A stretch of DNA of 64,000 nucleotides from assembly GCA_021604765.1 (NCBI GenBank), contig BQJP01000002.1, forward strand, positions 62,001 through 126,000, read 5' to 3'. Source of the DNA: Thermodesulfobacteriota bacterium (GTDB lineage Bacteria; Desulfobacterota_D; UBA1144; Nemesobacterales; UBA2774). A model generated the notes under the pieces. That model made no database searches. It saw nothing but the letters and a program-made list of their open reading frames with translations, and was not told where the DNA came from. Each line of letters opens with the position of its first letter. The stretch's first letter is position 1. Below, one piece after another: positions 8,414 through 16,293 of this stretch. A program made the position numbers and the translations under genes.

Positions 8414-8740
8414 TCATTTATTATTTGTATCTATAATTTTTCCTAAAAATAGACCCAGAATAAAAGCTATCAGCAAGCTGAGTAAAGGTTTCTCAGTTAT
8501 TCTATCTTCAACAGATTCTAAAGCACGACTTCCCTTATTCTTGGATTCCTCTATGGCACCCTCAAGTTCATCAAGCAGTTTAGCTGCTTCTAATTGTGCT
8601 TTTTCTTTCGCAGCTCCACTTTCATCTTTACCTAATTCAATTAACTTCGTAGTCGTTGAAGAAAGATCAGAACGCAGCTTAGCTACATCTGCTTTAAGTA
8701 CTTCAAAATCCTTTGAAACATCATTTTTTTTAGTAGACAT
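8414..8740 (-). CDS. DUF883 (ElaB/YqjD-like) membrane-anchored helical protein
   Basis: 108 residues. A long charged helix (about 5-82) is followed by one C-terminal membrane helix (PLLSLLIAFILGLFLGKII) with a GLFLG small-residue motif, as in ElaB/YqjD/DUF883 tail-anchored proteins. Those E. coli proteins bind ribosomes at the inner membrane in stationary phase; whether this one does is unknown. AGGAGGT precedes the ATG. It sits between the lipoprotein gene and the MscS pair in the P5 operon. Confidence 0.85.
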   Translation of the reverse strand: MSTKKNDVSKDFEVLKADVAKLRSDLSSTTTKLIELGKDESGAAKEKAQLEAAKLLDELEGAIEESKNKGSRALESVEDRITEKPLLSLLIAFILGLFLGKIIDTNNK

Positions 8741-8798
8741 ATAAAACCTCCTGGGATGATTTCAAGCTATAAATGCGATTTTATATAAAACAAAAAAT

Positions 8799-9125
8799 CT
8801 ATTCAGTTTTTTTCTCATCCTCACCATCATTAGTATCAGGCATATCTACCTCTAAGGTAGGAACTTCAACTATCTTCTCTTCCATAACAACTTTTGGTAC
8901 TGTAACTGTTTTCTTTTCTGTCTTTATATCTACATCTGCTATATCAATATCGTAGTCTGGGAGCTTTCCACTCTCAACTTCAACATTTACATCAGGCAGC
9001 TCGCCTTCTTCTGTTTGCTCTATACTACATGATGCCTGCAACATTAAGGCTAATACTAGTGCAGGAACTATTATAAAATATTTAACAGCAAACCAGTCTT
9101 TCTCATTATTCTTTTCGTTGTGCAT
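8799..9125 (-). CDS. Putative lipoprotein or membrane-anchored acidic protein
   Basis: 108 residues from the ATG at 9125; the AGGAGGTG site at 9131-9138 overlaps a longer GTG frame and so excludes it. A hydrophobic segment (about 16-34) ends in LQASC, a near-lipobox, though Gln at -3 is not classical. The exported part is acidic with a repeating [LV]-P-[DE]-x-[DN]-[VI] pattern (ELPDVNVEVESGKLPDYDID, later VTVPKVV and VEVPTLEVDMPD). A similar D-[LV]-D-[ML]-P-D-x-D stretch occurs in the protein at 1-486. First gene behind sigma54 promoter P5. Family not recognised. Confidence 0.72.
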   Translation of the reverse strand: MHNEKNNEKDWFAVKYFIIVPALVLALMLQASCSIEQTEEGELPDVNVEVESGKLPDYDIDIADVDIKTEKKTVTVPKVVMEEKIVEVPTLEVDMPDTNDGEDEKKTE

Positions 9126-9510
9126 TCGATACACCTCCTAATTGTTTGTACCAATTAGTTATGCAAAATGTATACCAAAAAAATAATGAGAAGAAATATT
9201 TAATGATATAAAATAGTTAGAAGTATTTACATATCAAATCTTTACTTGTATTGGATCTATTGTTGAAAAATATACAGATACTACTGTTTCCGATTCAACA
9301 AATTTTCATAAGAATACTGTGTTTAAAAATTAACATTATTGAATAATCTTAAGAGAATTAGAAATAATAGTTTTTGATATGGAGCATAAAATGTTTTATA
9401 TGATCTGAGCTTAAGTATATCTAGAAAGATTTAGCATATTTGAGAAAACTAACCCCATATTGCCATATATTGGCAATTTATATTCACTTTATAAAAAATT
9501 TACATCCTTA
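9126..9510. other. Gene-free stretch upstream of the lipoprotein operon, 385 bases
   Basis: AT-rich. Holds P5; a perfect 8-bp inverted repeat TTGTTGAA (9260-9267) / TTCAACAA (9294-9301) about 80-125 bases upstream of P5, at a typical activator distance; and ATTGCCA (9459-9465) / TGGCAAT (9471-9477), a small hairpin just past the dodecin stop that may help end its message. No coding frame seen. Confidence 0.5.
9162..9177 (-). promoter_or_regulatory. sigma54 (-24/-12) promoter P5
   Basis: The minus strand reads TGGTAT-ACATT-TTGCA. GG and GC spacing is right. The predicted start near 9151 gives a 26-base leader that contains the AGGAGGTG site of the lipoprotein gene. Confidence 0.75.
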
Positions 9511-9735
9511 TTATTTTTTTATATTGAAAGACACATTCAGTTTTATCTGAAATTCTCTAACCGCCCCGTCAACCAATCTACCTCTCTGATCTAGAACCTG
9601 ATACCATCCTTCCCCATCTAAGGCCTGATTTTCATTTTCGAGACAAGATTTTGCATCTTCAATAGCTATCTTTATTGCATCCTCATAGCTTTTATCTGAT
9701 ACTCCAACTACTTCAATCATTCTATAACTTGCCAT
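9511..9735 (-). CDS. Dodecin-family flavin/CoA-binding protein
   Basis: 74 residues. The fold signature is clear: MIEVVGVSDKSYEDAIKIAI, then E-G-W-Y-Q-V-L-D-Q-R-G-R with W44 at the position of the flavin-stacking Trp, then REFQIKLNVSFNI. Dodecins form dodecameric shells storing flavin. The loop before W44 (ENENQALDGEG) is a few residues longer than in short archaeal dodecins. AGGAG lies upstream. It is monocistronic; no sigma54 core was found, but an inverted repeat ACAGATTT (9767-9774) / AAATCTGT (9791-9798) lies upstream of the start. Confidence 0.9.
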   Translation of the reverse strand: MASYRMIEVVGVSDKSYEDAIKIAIEDAKSCLENENQALDGEGWYQVLDQRGRLVDGAVREFQIKLNVSFNIKK

Positions 9736-10407
9736 TTTACATTTCTCCTATTCAACATTATTTTTTACAGATTTAGCTTAGCTGAAAAAAAAATCTGTAC
9801 AAATTTTCTGATAATATGAGAAACCAAATTATGAAGGTAAAGTGTATTCAAAGTAATAGGCTGGATATTCATTATTGATTTTACGAGCTGAATCTTGGAT
9901 TTGATTTAAGAAGCTGGATTCGTACTTTAAATATTGAGAAATAAGAAAGTTGAATTACTTACTTTGTTTACAGTTTGATAATAGCTTTTCAGCATAGATT
10001 CTTCCTGTGAAAATAATTCAAAGTGCTCTAATTATATTATATTTAATGATTAGAGCATATTAGAAACTCTGGCTGGGGCTCTTGTATACACTTCGAACCC
10101 CAGAATATTATCAATATTTAAGTATTGATAACAAAATATTTCAAGAGTTTAGACTAGCTAGGTTAGGATGACTTTGTATATTTAGCATTTTGAATCAAGA
10201 AAACAACTCAACTATTTGTACTGACAGGAGGATAGGGCACTATTCAAAACTTCTATGTTATAACATTTTTTGTTGTAATACAAAATTATGAAGATACGTT
10301 AATTCCACATTAGTTTTAAATAAAGAAATAGCAAATGCCAGTTGTGTAAAAGTTCGAAGAAGACAGTCCTGCTCGAATAGAATTGGGACATTTACTGCAA
10401 TAGGTAT
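9736..10407. other. Gene-free stretch, 672 bases
   Basis: No supported gene on either strand. It contains a perfect inverted repeat TTATCAATA (10108-10116) / TATTGATAA (10123-10131), a GC-richer patch near 10070-10102 with TGGCTGGGGC and TTCGAACC words that also occur in the tRNA-Gln 3' half at 14764, and an AGGAGG at about 10226 not followed by a usable frame. It may be decayed mobile DNA. Confidence 0.4.
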
Positions 10408-10677
10408 TTATGTCGGTGGTGGATTTGTTGGAGGAAGAGTATCAGTACATTCATCTATTTCCATATCACAAAACTGTCCCGGGTTGAATTCTCCTACACC
10501 ATTGCACTGATCAATGCCCACTTTAGTGAATATATTTCCACATTCTACTGGTTCAAAAAACTGACAGCATCCTAGAGGGTTTAATCCTGAATAGCTTTTC
10601 TTAGATAAAGTTATGAATATCATGCTAACTACTAACAAGGTTGAAACAAATATAGTTATATTTTTTATATTTATCAT
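10408..10677 (-). CDS. Small secreted Cys-rich protein with a GCCQF motif (copy A)
   Basis: 89 residues from the ATG at 10677 (GGGAG eight bases upstream). A hydrophobic signal segment (about 6-23) is followed by GLNPLGCCQF and then spaced cysteines (C-G near VECG, DQCNG, QFCDMEIDEC), ending in a Thr/Pro-rich tail TLPPTNPPPT. The Cys layout CC-x-C-x-C-x-C-x-C closely matches the secreted protein at 28247-28522, which also starts its mature part with M-G-C-C-Q-F. Extracytoplasmic, probably disulfide-bonded. Function unknown and no family recognised. Confidence 0.72.
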   Translation of the reverse strand: MINIKNITIFVSTLLVVSMIFITLSKKSYSGLNPLGCCQFFEPVECGNIFTKVGIDQCNGVGEFNPGQFCDMEIDECTDTLPPTNPPPT

Positions 10678-10741
10678 TATACATTCTCCCATTTTGTAAT
10701 GTGCACAGATACACTCACATTAGAATTCTTGTCTATATATA

Positions 10742-11260
10742 TTAAAACAAATGCACGGTTTTTGGCTTTACTCTTTTAACAATTAATCTGCTTATCTTAT
10801 TTTCAGACTTTGTAGCGTCGTTATAACAAGAATCTAATAAATCAGCAGCAAATTTATTTGAAATGAGTTTTGCGTAACTCCTTAGTGTCTTATAAGCACC
10901 TATTTTATATAATAAAATTCTTTGGATTGCAGATAGCAATGCCGCATCAACAATAACATAGGTTAATTTTTCTGATTTATTTATTATTTCTCTGGATTCA
11001 GTGATCATACCCTCTATACCCTTACTTTTCTTTCCTCTGGGTTTAATTTCTAAATTATCAAATATTTTCTCAATACTTTGTCTATTTTGGATACACTGAT
11101 CCAAAATATTTTCGACGCTCTGTATCATCTCTGGATCAGTTAACTCTTTTACTATACGAACCAGAGCTTTAGCATGCAATTTTTCAATATAGTAAGTATG
11201 TTTTAAATCACTTTTAAAAAGATGCTGCAAATCATCCATGAATAATTCTTTTTTCTTCAT
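10742..11260 (-). CDS. Ferritin-like DUF892 (YciF/YciE-type) protein, copy 2
   Basis: 172 residues, a paralogue of the protein at 1900-2394: both have FEDL/FDNLE followed by a K-x-R/K-GKKSKG-x-EG core, E-x-REII and a V-x-DAAL-x-x-IQR-x-L-x-YKI-x-x-Y/A motif. Helical, soluble, likely stress related. It follows the isochorismatase-family gene by 27 bases in the same direction and is probably co-transcribed with it. No sigma54 core precedes that operon. Confidence 0.83.
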   Translation of the reverse strand: MKKKELFMDDLQHLFKSDLKHTYYIEKLHAKALVRIVKELTDPEMIQSVENILDQCIQNRQSIEKIFDNLEIKPRGKKSKGIEGMITESREIINKSEKLTYVIVDAALLSAIQRILLYKIGAYKTLRSYAKLISNKFAADLLDSCYNDATKSENKISRLIVKRVKPKTVHLF

Positions 11261-11287
11261 TTTTATATTCCTCTCATTGTTCTGAAA

Positions 11288-11962
11288 TTATTGAACCTTC
11301 GATGTAACCTGATAAGCTGGTGGAGTTTCTACTCCTGACAATGCTAATTCTTGATTTTCTATTTTGCCAATAAGCTCATCTGAAGTCATGACCCATCCGT
11401 AAGCTTCGGATATTTCAGCCAGACTTGCAATATGAAGATTCTCTTCTCTGGATGCAACACAATCATTTAACATAATAACATCGTATCCTTTATTGAACGC
11501 ATCTCTAGCTGAGCTTTCAACACAAATATATGAATCTATACCAGTAAATATTATTGTGTCGGCTCCAAAAGATCTAAGCCAAAGTTCAAACTCAGTATCT
11601 TGAAATACCGAGTCTCTTCTCTTTTCCACAATATAGTCTGTTGGTTTAGGATAAATTTCGTCTATTATATCAGCATCCCAAGTATCTTTGATACAGAGAT
11701 GCATATCATCAATTTTCTCACGACGACTTTCAGGTAATATCTTGTGAACCCTATCTAGCAAATCCAGACCTGAAGCCTCACGAATAGCCTTCGCATAATA
11801 AATAGGAGTAGTTCTACTCCGAAAATAATCTATCGTTTTCTTTAGATTCGGAATTATTGCTCTATACGGCTCTATGTTAAATCCAAATTTATCAAAAGAC
11901 CCTCTTTTTCCACAAAATCCGTTTTGCATATCTACTACAAGTAAAATAGGTTTTATCTGCAT
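11288..11962 (-). CDS. Isochorismatase-family cysteine hydrolase
   Basis: 224 residues. The catalytic triad expected for this fold is visible: D11 in LLVVDMQNGF, K114 in VEKRRDSVF, and C147 in GIDSYICVESSARDAF. Proteins of this type hydrolyse amides or enol ethers (nicotinamidases, isochorismatases, ureido-hydrolases); the substrate cannot be told from sequence. TAAGGAGG precedes the ATG. It may work with the asparagine synthetase-like gene upstream, but that gene is 79 bases away and the link is only positional. Confidence 0.9.
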   Translation of the reverse strand: MQIKPILLVVDMQNGFCGKRGSFDKFGFNIEPYRAIIPNLKKTIDYFRSRTTPIYYAKAIREASGLDLLDRVHKILPESRREKIDDMHLCIKDTWDADIIDEIYPKPTDYIVEKRRDSVFQDTEFELWLRSFGADTIIFTGIDSYICVESSARDAFNKGYDVIMLNDCVASREENLHIASLAEISEAYGWVMTSDELIGKIENQELALSGVETPPAYQVTSKVQ

Positions 11963-12040
11963 ATTAATTTGCCTCCTTAAAATTTGATTATGATAATAGT
12001 AAGTTAGATAAGTTGAAGGTATATTGGATTAACTTTCGCC

Positions 12041-13624
12041 CTAATCAGCCAGGTATTCTATATTATTGGATTTTGTAATTTCACTCAAAAATGCAGTCAT
12101 TTCAGGTGTGCCGTAATAATCATTTCCAAGATAACGATAGTTACTACCGAAATCGAGAAGTTTCACTTGATCTACAGACTCTCCCTTATAATGCTTTTCC
12201 GCTATAGATTTTATAATATCGTGTATTCCAGAGCCTTCTTGTGCTGGTGATTTTTCTCTATATGCGAACTCTCGTGGTATGCCTTTTAGCATTGAGAACT
12301 CTCTGTGAACACGTTTCCCGTAAACATCCTCTCCATTATTTATTTTAAGGTGAGGTGCAATCTTCATTGCAGTTCTAATAACTTCTCTGTCTAAAAATGG
12401 CGCTCTGATTTCAATCGAGTGAGCCATTGCCATCCTATCTTCTCTCTCTAAAGTATCTTCATAAAGCTTTTCGATGTCTTCCCATAATTTATCATGAAGA
12501 TATAAGTGACCATTTTCTTTTACTACATCTTTATACCATGTGTATCCTGCAAAGAGCTCATCCGCAGCCTGTCCTGTAAACATAACCTTTTGACCATCTT
12601 CGCTGCATTTCTTTGCTGCTATGTACATTGGTATAGCAACTTCTACCTGAAGCAGTCCGTTTAATTCTATAGCCTTAATAATTTCTACAAGATACTCTTT
12701 AATTAATTCTTCAGTAAGATATTCAACATTTATTTCAAGTCCTAGCTCCTTCGCAGCTTTTATAGCCATTTCTACATCTGAACTACCTTTTGTGCCAACT
12801 GTGTAACAGGTTACATTAAGCCCTTTTAACTGTAAGGCTCTGGCAATAAGAACACTATCTATACCTCCGGAAAATAATACTCCAACACTATCAAGACCGT
12901 AGATTCTTTTATCAATAGATCTGTCAAAAGCATCTTCATAAGCACTTAATGCATCGTTCATATCGTTGATTTCGATTGGGGGTTTTTCTATTTGATAGCC
13001 TTCATAAGTATTTATTTCATTATTCGTAACTATAACTATGTGCCCAGGCATAACACGTTTGATTTGACCATCAGTGTTAACTAAAGCCTTTCTTTCAGAA
13101 GCAAAATAAAATGGAAATTCATTATTGTAATAAATTGGTTTTTTACCTATAGGGTCTCTGGCAAGTGCTAATGATTCGCCGTCAGTAACTGCTATAGCAT
13201 ACATACCGTCGAGTAAAGGCATTGCCTTTTTTAAGGCTTCAAGCAAATCACCTTCATAATATTCTTCAATTAGATGTAGGAGTATTTCACTATCGCTTTC
13301 ACTGCTCATTTCTTTGTGCTGAAGAAGCTTTCTAAGCTCTATATGATTATATATTTCACCATTATGAATTAAAGTGAGTTTATCACCAGTAATTGGCTGT
13401 ACGCCATCTCTACCACCTACTATTTCCAACCTTGCCTGAGCAAGACATATAGACCCTGTATTGGAATCAATCTCAAGATCGCTAATATCCCTCCCTACAT
13501 CTGAAGAGCCGTCAAGATATACACCTACCTGATCAGGACCTCTGTGACGTAATTTTGAAAGCATATTCAAACTATGCGATAAAGGAACCTCATCATCATC
13601 TATAAAACCACATATACCACACAT
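12041..13624 (-). CDS. asnB: Asparagine synthetase (glutamine-hydrolysing) family protein
   Basis: 527 residues. Cys2 is the glutaminase nucleophile (MCGICGF), with RHRGPD and HNGEIYNH in the class II amidotransferase domain (1-200). The synthetase domain has the PP-loop SGGIDS (252-257). Length is a little below E. coli AsnB (554). It makes asparagine, or amidates a related acid, using ATP and glutamine in the cytoplasm. AAGGAG lies nine bases before the ATG. The C-terminal acceptor site is conserved enough (RMAMAHSIEIRAPFLDRE) to favour a genuine AsnB. Confidence 0.9.
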   Translation of the reverse strand: MCGICGFIDDDEVPLSHSLNMLSKLRHRGPDQVGVYLDGSSDVGRDISDLEIDSNTGSICLAQARLEIVGGRDGVQPITGDKLTLIHNGEIYNHIELRKLLQHKEMSSESDSEILLHLIEEYYEGDLLEALKKAMPLLDGMYAIAVTDGESLALARDPIGKKPIYYNNEFPFYFASERKALVNTDGQIKRVMPGHIVIVTNNEINTYEGYQIEKPPIEINDMNDALSAYEDAFDRSIDKRIYGLDSVGVLFSGGIDSVLIARALQLKGLNVTCYTVGTKGSSDVEMAIKAAKELGLEINVEYLTEELIKEYLVEIIKAIELNGLLQVEVAIPMYIAAKKCSEDGQKVMFTGQAADELFAGYTWYKDVVKENGHLYLHDKLWEDIEKLYEDTLEREDRMAMAHSIEIRAPFLDREVIRTAMKIAPHLKINNGEDVYGKRVHREFSMLKGIPREFAYREKSPAQEGSGIHDIIKSIAEKHYKGESVDQVKLLDFGSNYRYLGNDYYGTPEMTAFLSEITKSNNIEYLAD

Positions 13625-13949
13625 AATATTGTTCTCCTTGCCATTTTTTTGGAAAATTATAGTTTTAAATCCTATTATTTACTGCTGAATTATTTACTAC
13701 CGACTTAACAACTTGAAAAAATTTTAGGTATTTCTTAAGGAAGCTATAAATTATAGCTTTTTCAGCAGAAGCATTTTAAAATAAACGTTAGTCAGCCTCT
13801 ATTTATATATTATATTATACATAATAAAGCTTCTATTACAAATCTAATTAATATAGAACGTAAAGATAGTATTATTAGACATCTCTATACTGCAAACTAA
13901 GTATTTTCGCGATTTAACTATACTTCGTTCTTAATGGGGAGCAGTATAA
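13625..13949. other. Gene-free stretch between asnB and the recombinase remnant, 325 bases
   Basis: AT-rich. It holds a small hairpin AAGCTAT (13741-13747) / ATAGCTT (13753-13759) followed by a T-run on the plus strand, which looks like an orphan terminator. Otherwise nothing seen. Possibly the eroded 5' part of the recombinase locus. Confidence 0.4.
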
Positions 13950-14849
13950 AAACCTCTATCTACCAGCCAAATTCATCATATGATTAAGAATCCTTTTTAT
14001 GGAGAAATGATGATACAAGGGAAATTATACAGTCATCGTTATACTCCTATTATAGACAAGAAAACTTGGGATATTTGTCAATCAATCAGGACTGGGAGAT
14101 CAAGAACAAATGCTCCTAGGCAAACAAAGAAAACTTTCATATTTAAGGGACTAATAAAATGTGCAACTACTGGAAGGATTGTGACGTGTGATATTAAGAA
14201 AGGAAAGTTCATTTACTTAATAGCACGTAATCCAAAAGATCCTAATAAAAAGGTTTATGTTCCAGAAAAGACTGTTTTAGAAGAGATAAGAGAAGTATTT
14301 AAATCAATAAAAATAGATGACGACATTCTTGAAACTATTACAAAACATTTAAAAAAAAGCCATGAATCGGAAAAAGTTTACCAAAGTAATGCCATTAAGG
14401 AACTACAAAAAGAAAGTAGTCGAATACAAGTAAAGCTAGATAGGCTTCTTGATCTATTATTAGACAAGAGTATTACTACGGATGACTATGACAAAAAGTG
14501 GCAGGAATTAAAAACTAGACAATATAATATTAACGACCAAGTTAAAAAACACCTAAAAGCTGATGAGACATTCAAAGTCACTGTAAATACAGTCTTTTCG
14601 ATTGCAAGTATGGCTTATGAACTTTTTGAGAGTTCGAAAATAGAGCAAAAACGTAAACTTATCAATTATGTATTTTCGAACCTTGAGTTAGAAAGCGCAA
14701 CCCTCCGGTATTCTTTAAGAAAACCATTCGATTTAATGGTAGATTGCTCCACACGTTCTGGATGGCTGGGGCACAAGGATTCGAACCTTGATCTTCGGAT
14801 CCAGAGACCGACGTACTGCCATTATACTATGCCCCAGTGGAGCATTTAG
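13950..14849 (+). pseudogene. 5'-truncated serine recombinase remnant running into tRNA-Gln
   Basis: The open frame gives 289 residues from an ATG at 13980, but homology-like text begins earlier (K-P-L-S-T-S-Q-I-H-H from 13950, directly before M-I-K-N-P-F-Y-G), with a stop at 13947. It holds the recombinase domain (NPFYGEM... ...IIDKKTWD), a degenerate zinc ribbon (FKGLIKCATTGRIVTC) and a long coiled coil (about 118-180) typical of large serine recombinases. The N-terminal catalytic resolvase domain (some 150 residues with the Ser nucleophile) is absent. The last ~30 residues ([12 protein letters not shown]...) are translated from the antisense of the tRNA gene. So it is inactive and abuts its probable integration site. 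Confidence 0.82.
14763..14836 (-). tRNA. tRNA-Gln (anticodon CTG)
   Basis: A full cloverleaf can be drawn on the minus strand. Acceptor TGGGGCA/TGCCCCA is fully paired, discriminator G, and the 3' CCA is encoded. D stem GTAT/GTAC; anticodon loop CTCTGGA with CTG at 14804-14802; T arm CAAGG-TTCGAAT-CCTTG. The last pair of the anticodon stem is a T-T mismatch. The gene lies inside the 3' end of the recombinase remnant frame on the opposite strand. Confidence 0.93.
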
Positions 14850-14876
14850 TATTTATAATAATTCCTATACAGTCAA
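14848..14876 (-). promoter_or_regulatory. Probable sigma70 promoter of tRNA-Gln
   Basis: Minus strand: TTGACT (14876-14871), 17-base spacer, AATACT (14853-14848). It ends 12 bases before the tRNA 5' end. Confidence 0.5.
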
Positions 14877-14879
14877 GTT

Positions 14880-14896
14880 CTTTGCGCAGTGCAAAG
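14880..14896. other. Short perfect hairpin upstream of queF
   Basis: CTTTGC-GCAGT-GCAAAG, about 60 bases before the queF start. It does not match the preQ1 riboswitch consensus, so no function is claimed. Confidence 0.35.
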
Positions 14897-14956
14897 TATT
14901 GGATACACTTTAGATATACAAAAGGAACACAAATCTATCTAAACAAGGAATACGCG

Positions 14957-15337
14957 ATGGGAGACAAGCACTCAGAAATTCTAGAAACATTTGAAAACCA
15001 GTACACTCAAAGAGAATACGAAATAGAGATATCTTGTCCCGAATTCACCTGCGTTTGTCCAAAGACTGGTCAGCCTGATTTTGCTACTATTACATTGAAT
15101 TATGTTCCCGAGAAGCTCTGTATCGAGCTCAAATCACTAAAGCTTTATATGTTTTCATATCGAGATGAAGGAGCTTTTCACGAACACGTCACTAATAAAA
15201 TATTGGATGACATAGTGAATGCTTGCCACCCTATAAGGGCTCAAGTGACAGGGGATTTTAACGTAAGAGGCGGTATAAAGACCGTGGTAAAGGCCACCTA
15301 TTTCAAAGATGCTGATTCTCAGACTGGTTTTAAGTAA
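14957..15337 (+). CDS. queF: NADPH-dependent 7-cyano-7-deazaguanine reductase QueF
   Basis: 126 residues from the ATG at 14957 (AAGGA upstream), the length of single-domain QueF; an upstream in-frame extension runs back into the tRNA and is not real. Catalytic C34 lies in [11 protein letters not shown] with D41, and the QueF motif [19 protein letters not shown] is intact. It reduces preQ0 to preQ1 in the queuosine pathway. No other queuosine gene is in the window. Confidence 0.96.
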   Translation: MGDKHSEILETFENQYTQREYEIEISCPEFTCVCPKTGQPDFATITLNYVPEKLCIELKSLKLYMFSYRDEGAFHEHVTNKILDDIVNACHPIRAQVTGDFNVRGGIKTVVKATYFKDADSQTGFK

Positions 15338-15441
15338 AGCGGTAAATGTCATGTTCCTTATAAAGAATTTATAAAAGTTATTTCATTCGCACTAAATAGA
15401 AGTTAGTATTTTTCATAAACACCTAACAAGGTAGATATGAA

Positions 15442-16254
15442 TTGCTGCTAAAAGCCCAAATATTCATTACAGGTTTTATAATCCTCTTAATTATTGCCAT
15501 CGCGGTGGCGGCCCCTTATATTGCACCATTTGAATACGACGATACCGACTTCTCTAACACTTTAAGCTCACCTAACAAGGTAAACCTGATGGGCACGGAT
15601 CAGGAGGGAAGAGACCTATTAAGCAGAGTTATTTATGGATCCAGAGTTTCAATCTCTGTAGCGTTGGGAACTGCCCTCATTGCTCTCGTAGTTGGGACTA
15701 TTTATGGAGCTATATCAGGTTACATCGGCGGTAAGGTAGATGAACTAATGATGAGGGTGGTAGACATTTTCTATTCACTTCCCGACCTCTTGTTAATAGT
15801 CCTTGTAACTTTGGTAATAGGCAGAGGTGTCTTAGGGATTGTACTTGCTCTCGGGTTTACAGCATGGATGAGAGTGGCAAGAATTGTTAGGGGAAACGTG
15901 CTTCAAATAAAAGGCGTAGATTATGTTCAATCCGCAAGAAGCTTGGGAGCTTCGCCTTTCAGAATTGTAGGATTGCACATTATTCCAAATATATTAAGCC
16001 CGCTTATTATTACAATCACGTTTGCCGTTCCTTATGCAATACTTGCAGAGTCTACACTAAGTTTTTTAGGGCTTGGCATAGCTCCTCCAGAATCGAGCTG
16101 GGGGACATTAGCCAGCACCGGATGGCAGGGAATAAGAACATTTCCGCATTTAATCGTATTTCCGAGTCTGGCAATATTTATAACCGCATTTTCATTTAAC
16201 CTATTTGGGGAAGGGCTAAGAGATATGCTCGATCCACAAAGGACTCGGAGGTAG
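15442..16254 (+). CDS. ABC transporter permease, OppC/DppC type, without partners
   Basis: 270 residues from a TTG start with AAGGT upstream. About six membrane segments; N-terminal GTDQEGRDLLSRVIYGSR and the EAA-like loop ARSLGASPFRIVGLHIIPN are typical of the second permease of peptide/nickel importers, and the end EGLRDMLDPQRTRR is complete. The usual DppB, ATPases and binding protein are not adjacent, so it must assemble with subunits encoded elsewhere. It is 39 bases before the lytic transglycosylase gene. Confidence 0.9.
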   Translation: MLLKAQIFITGFIILLIIAIAVAAPYIAPFEYDDTDFSNTLSSPNKVNLMGTDQEGRDLLSRVIYGSRVSISVALGTALIALVVGTIYGAISGYIGGKVDELMMRVVDIFYSLPDLLLIVLVTLVIGRGVLGIVLALGFTAWMRVARIVRGNVLQIKGVDYVQSARSLGASPFRIVGLHIIPNILSPLIITITFAVPYAILAESTLSFLGLGIAPPESSWGTLASTGWQGIRTFPHLIVFPSLAIFITAFSFNLFGEGLRDMLDPQRTRR

Positions 16255-16293
16255 TTTATAATTAAAGTAGGATTCATCGGAGGGAACCTATAT

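Noticed and set aside
10070..10102. Possible second tRNA or tmRNA 3' end (GGTTCGAA ... GCCCCAGCCA on the minus strand)
   Set aside because: No cloverleaf can be drawn: the T-stem does not pair and there is no anticodon arm. Kept only as a possible integration scar.
10384..10399. TGGGAC-ATTTA-CTGCA on the plus strand, similar to a sigma54 core
   Set aside because: It differs at both core elements and no plus-strand gene follows.
14850..14956. preQ1 riboswitch upstream of queF
   Set aside because: There is a neat small hairpin, but not the C-rich loop and A-rich tail of preQ1 classes.
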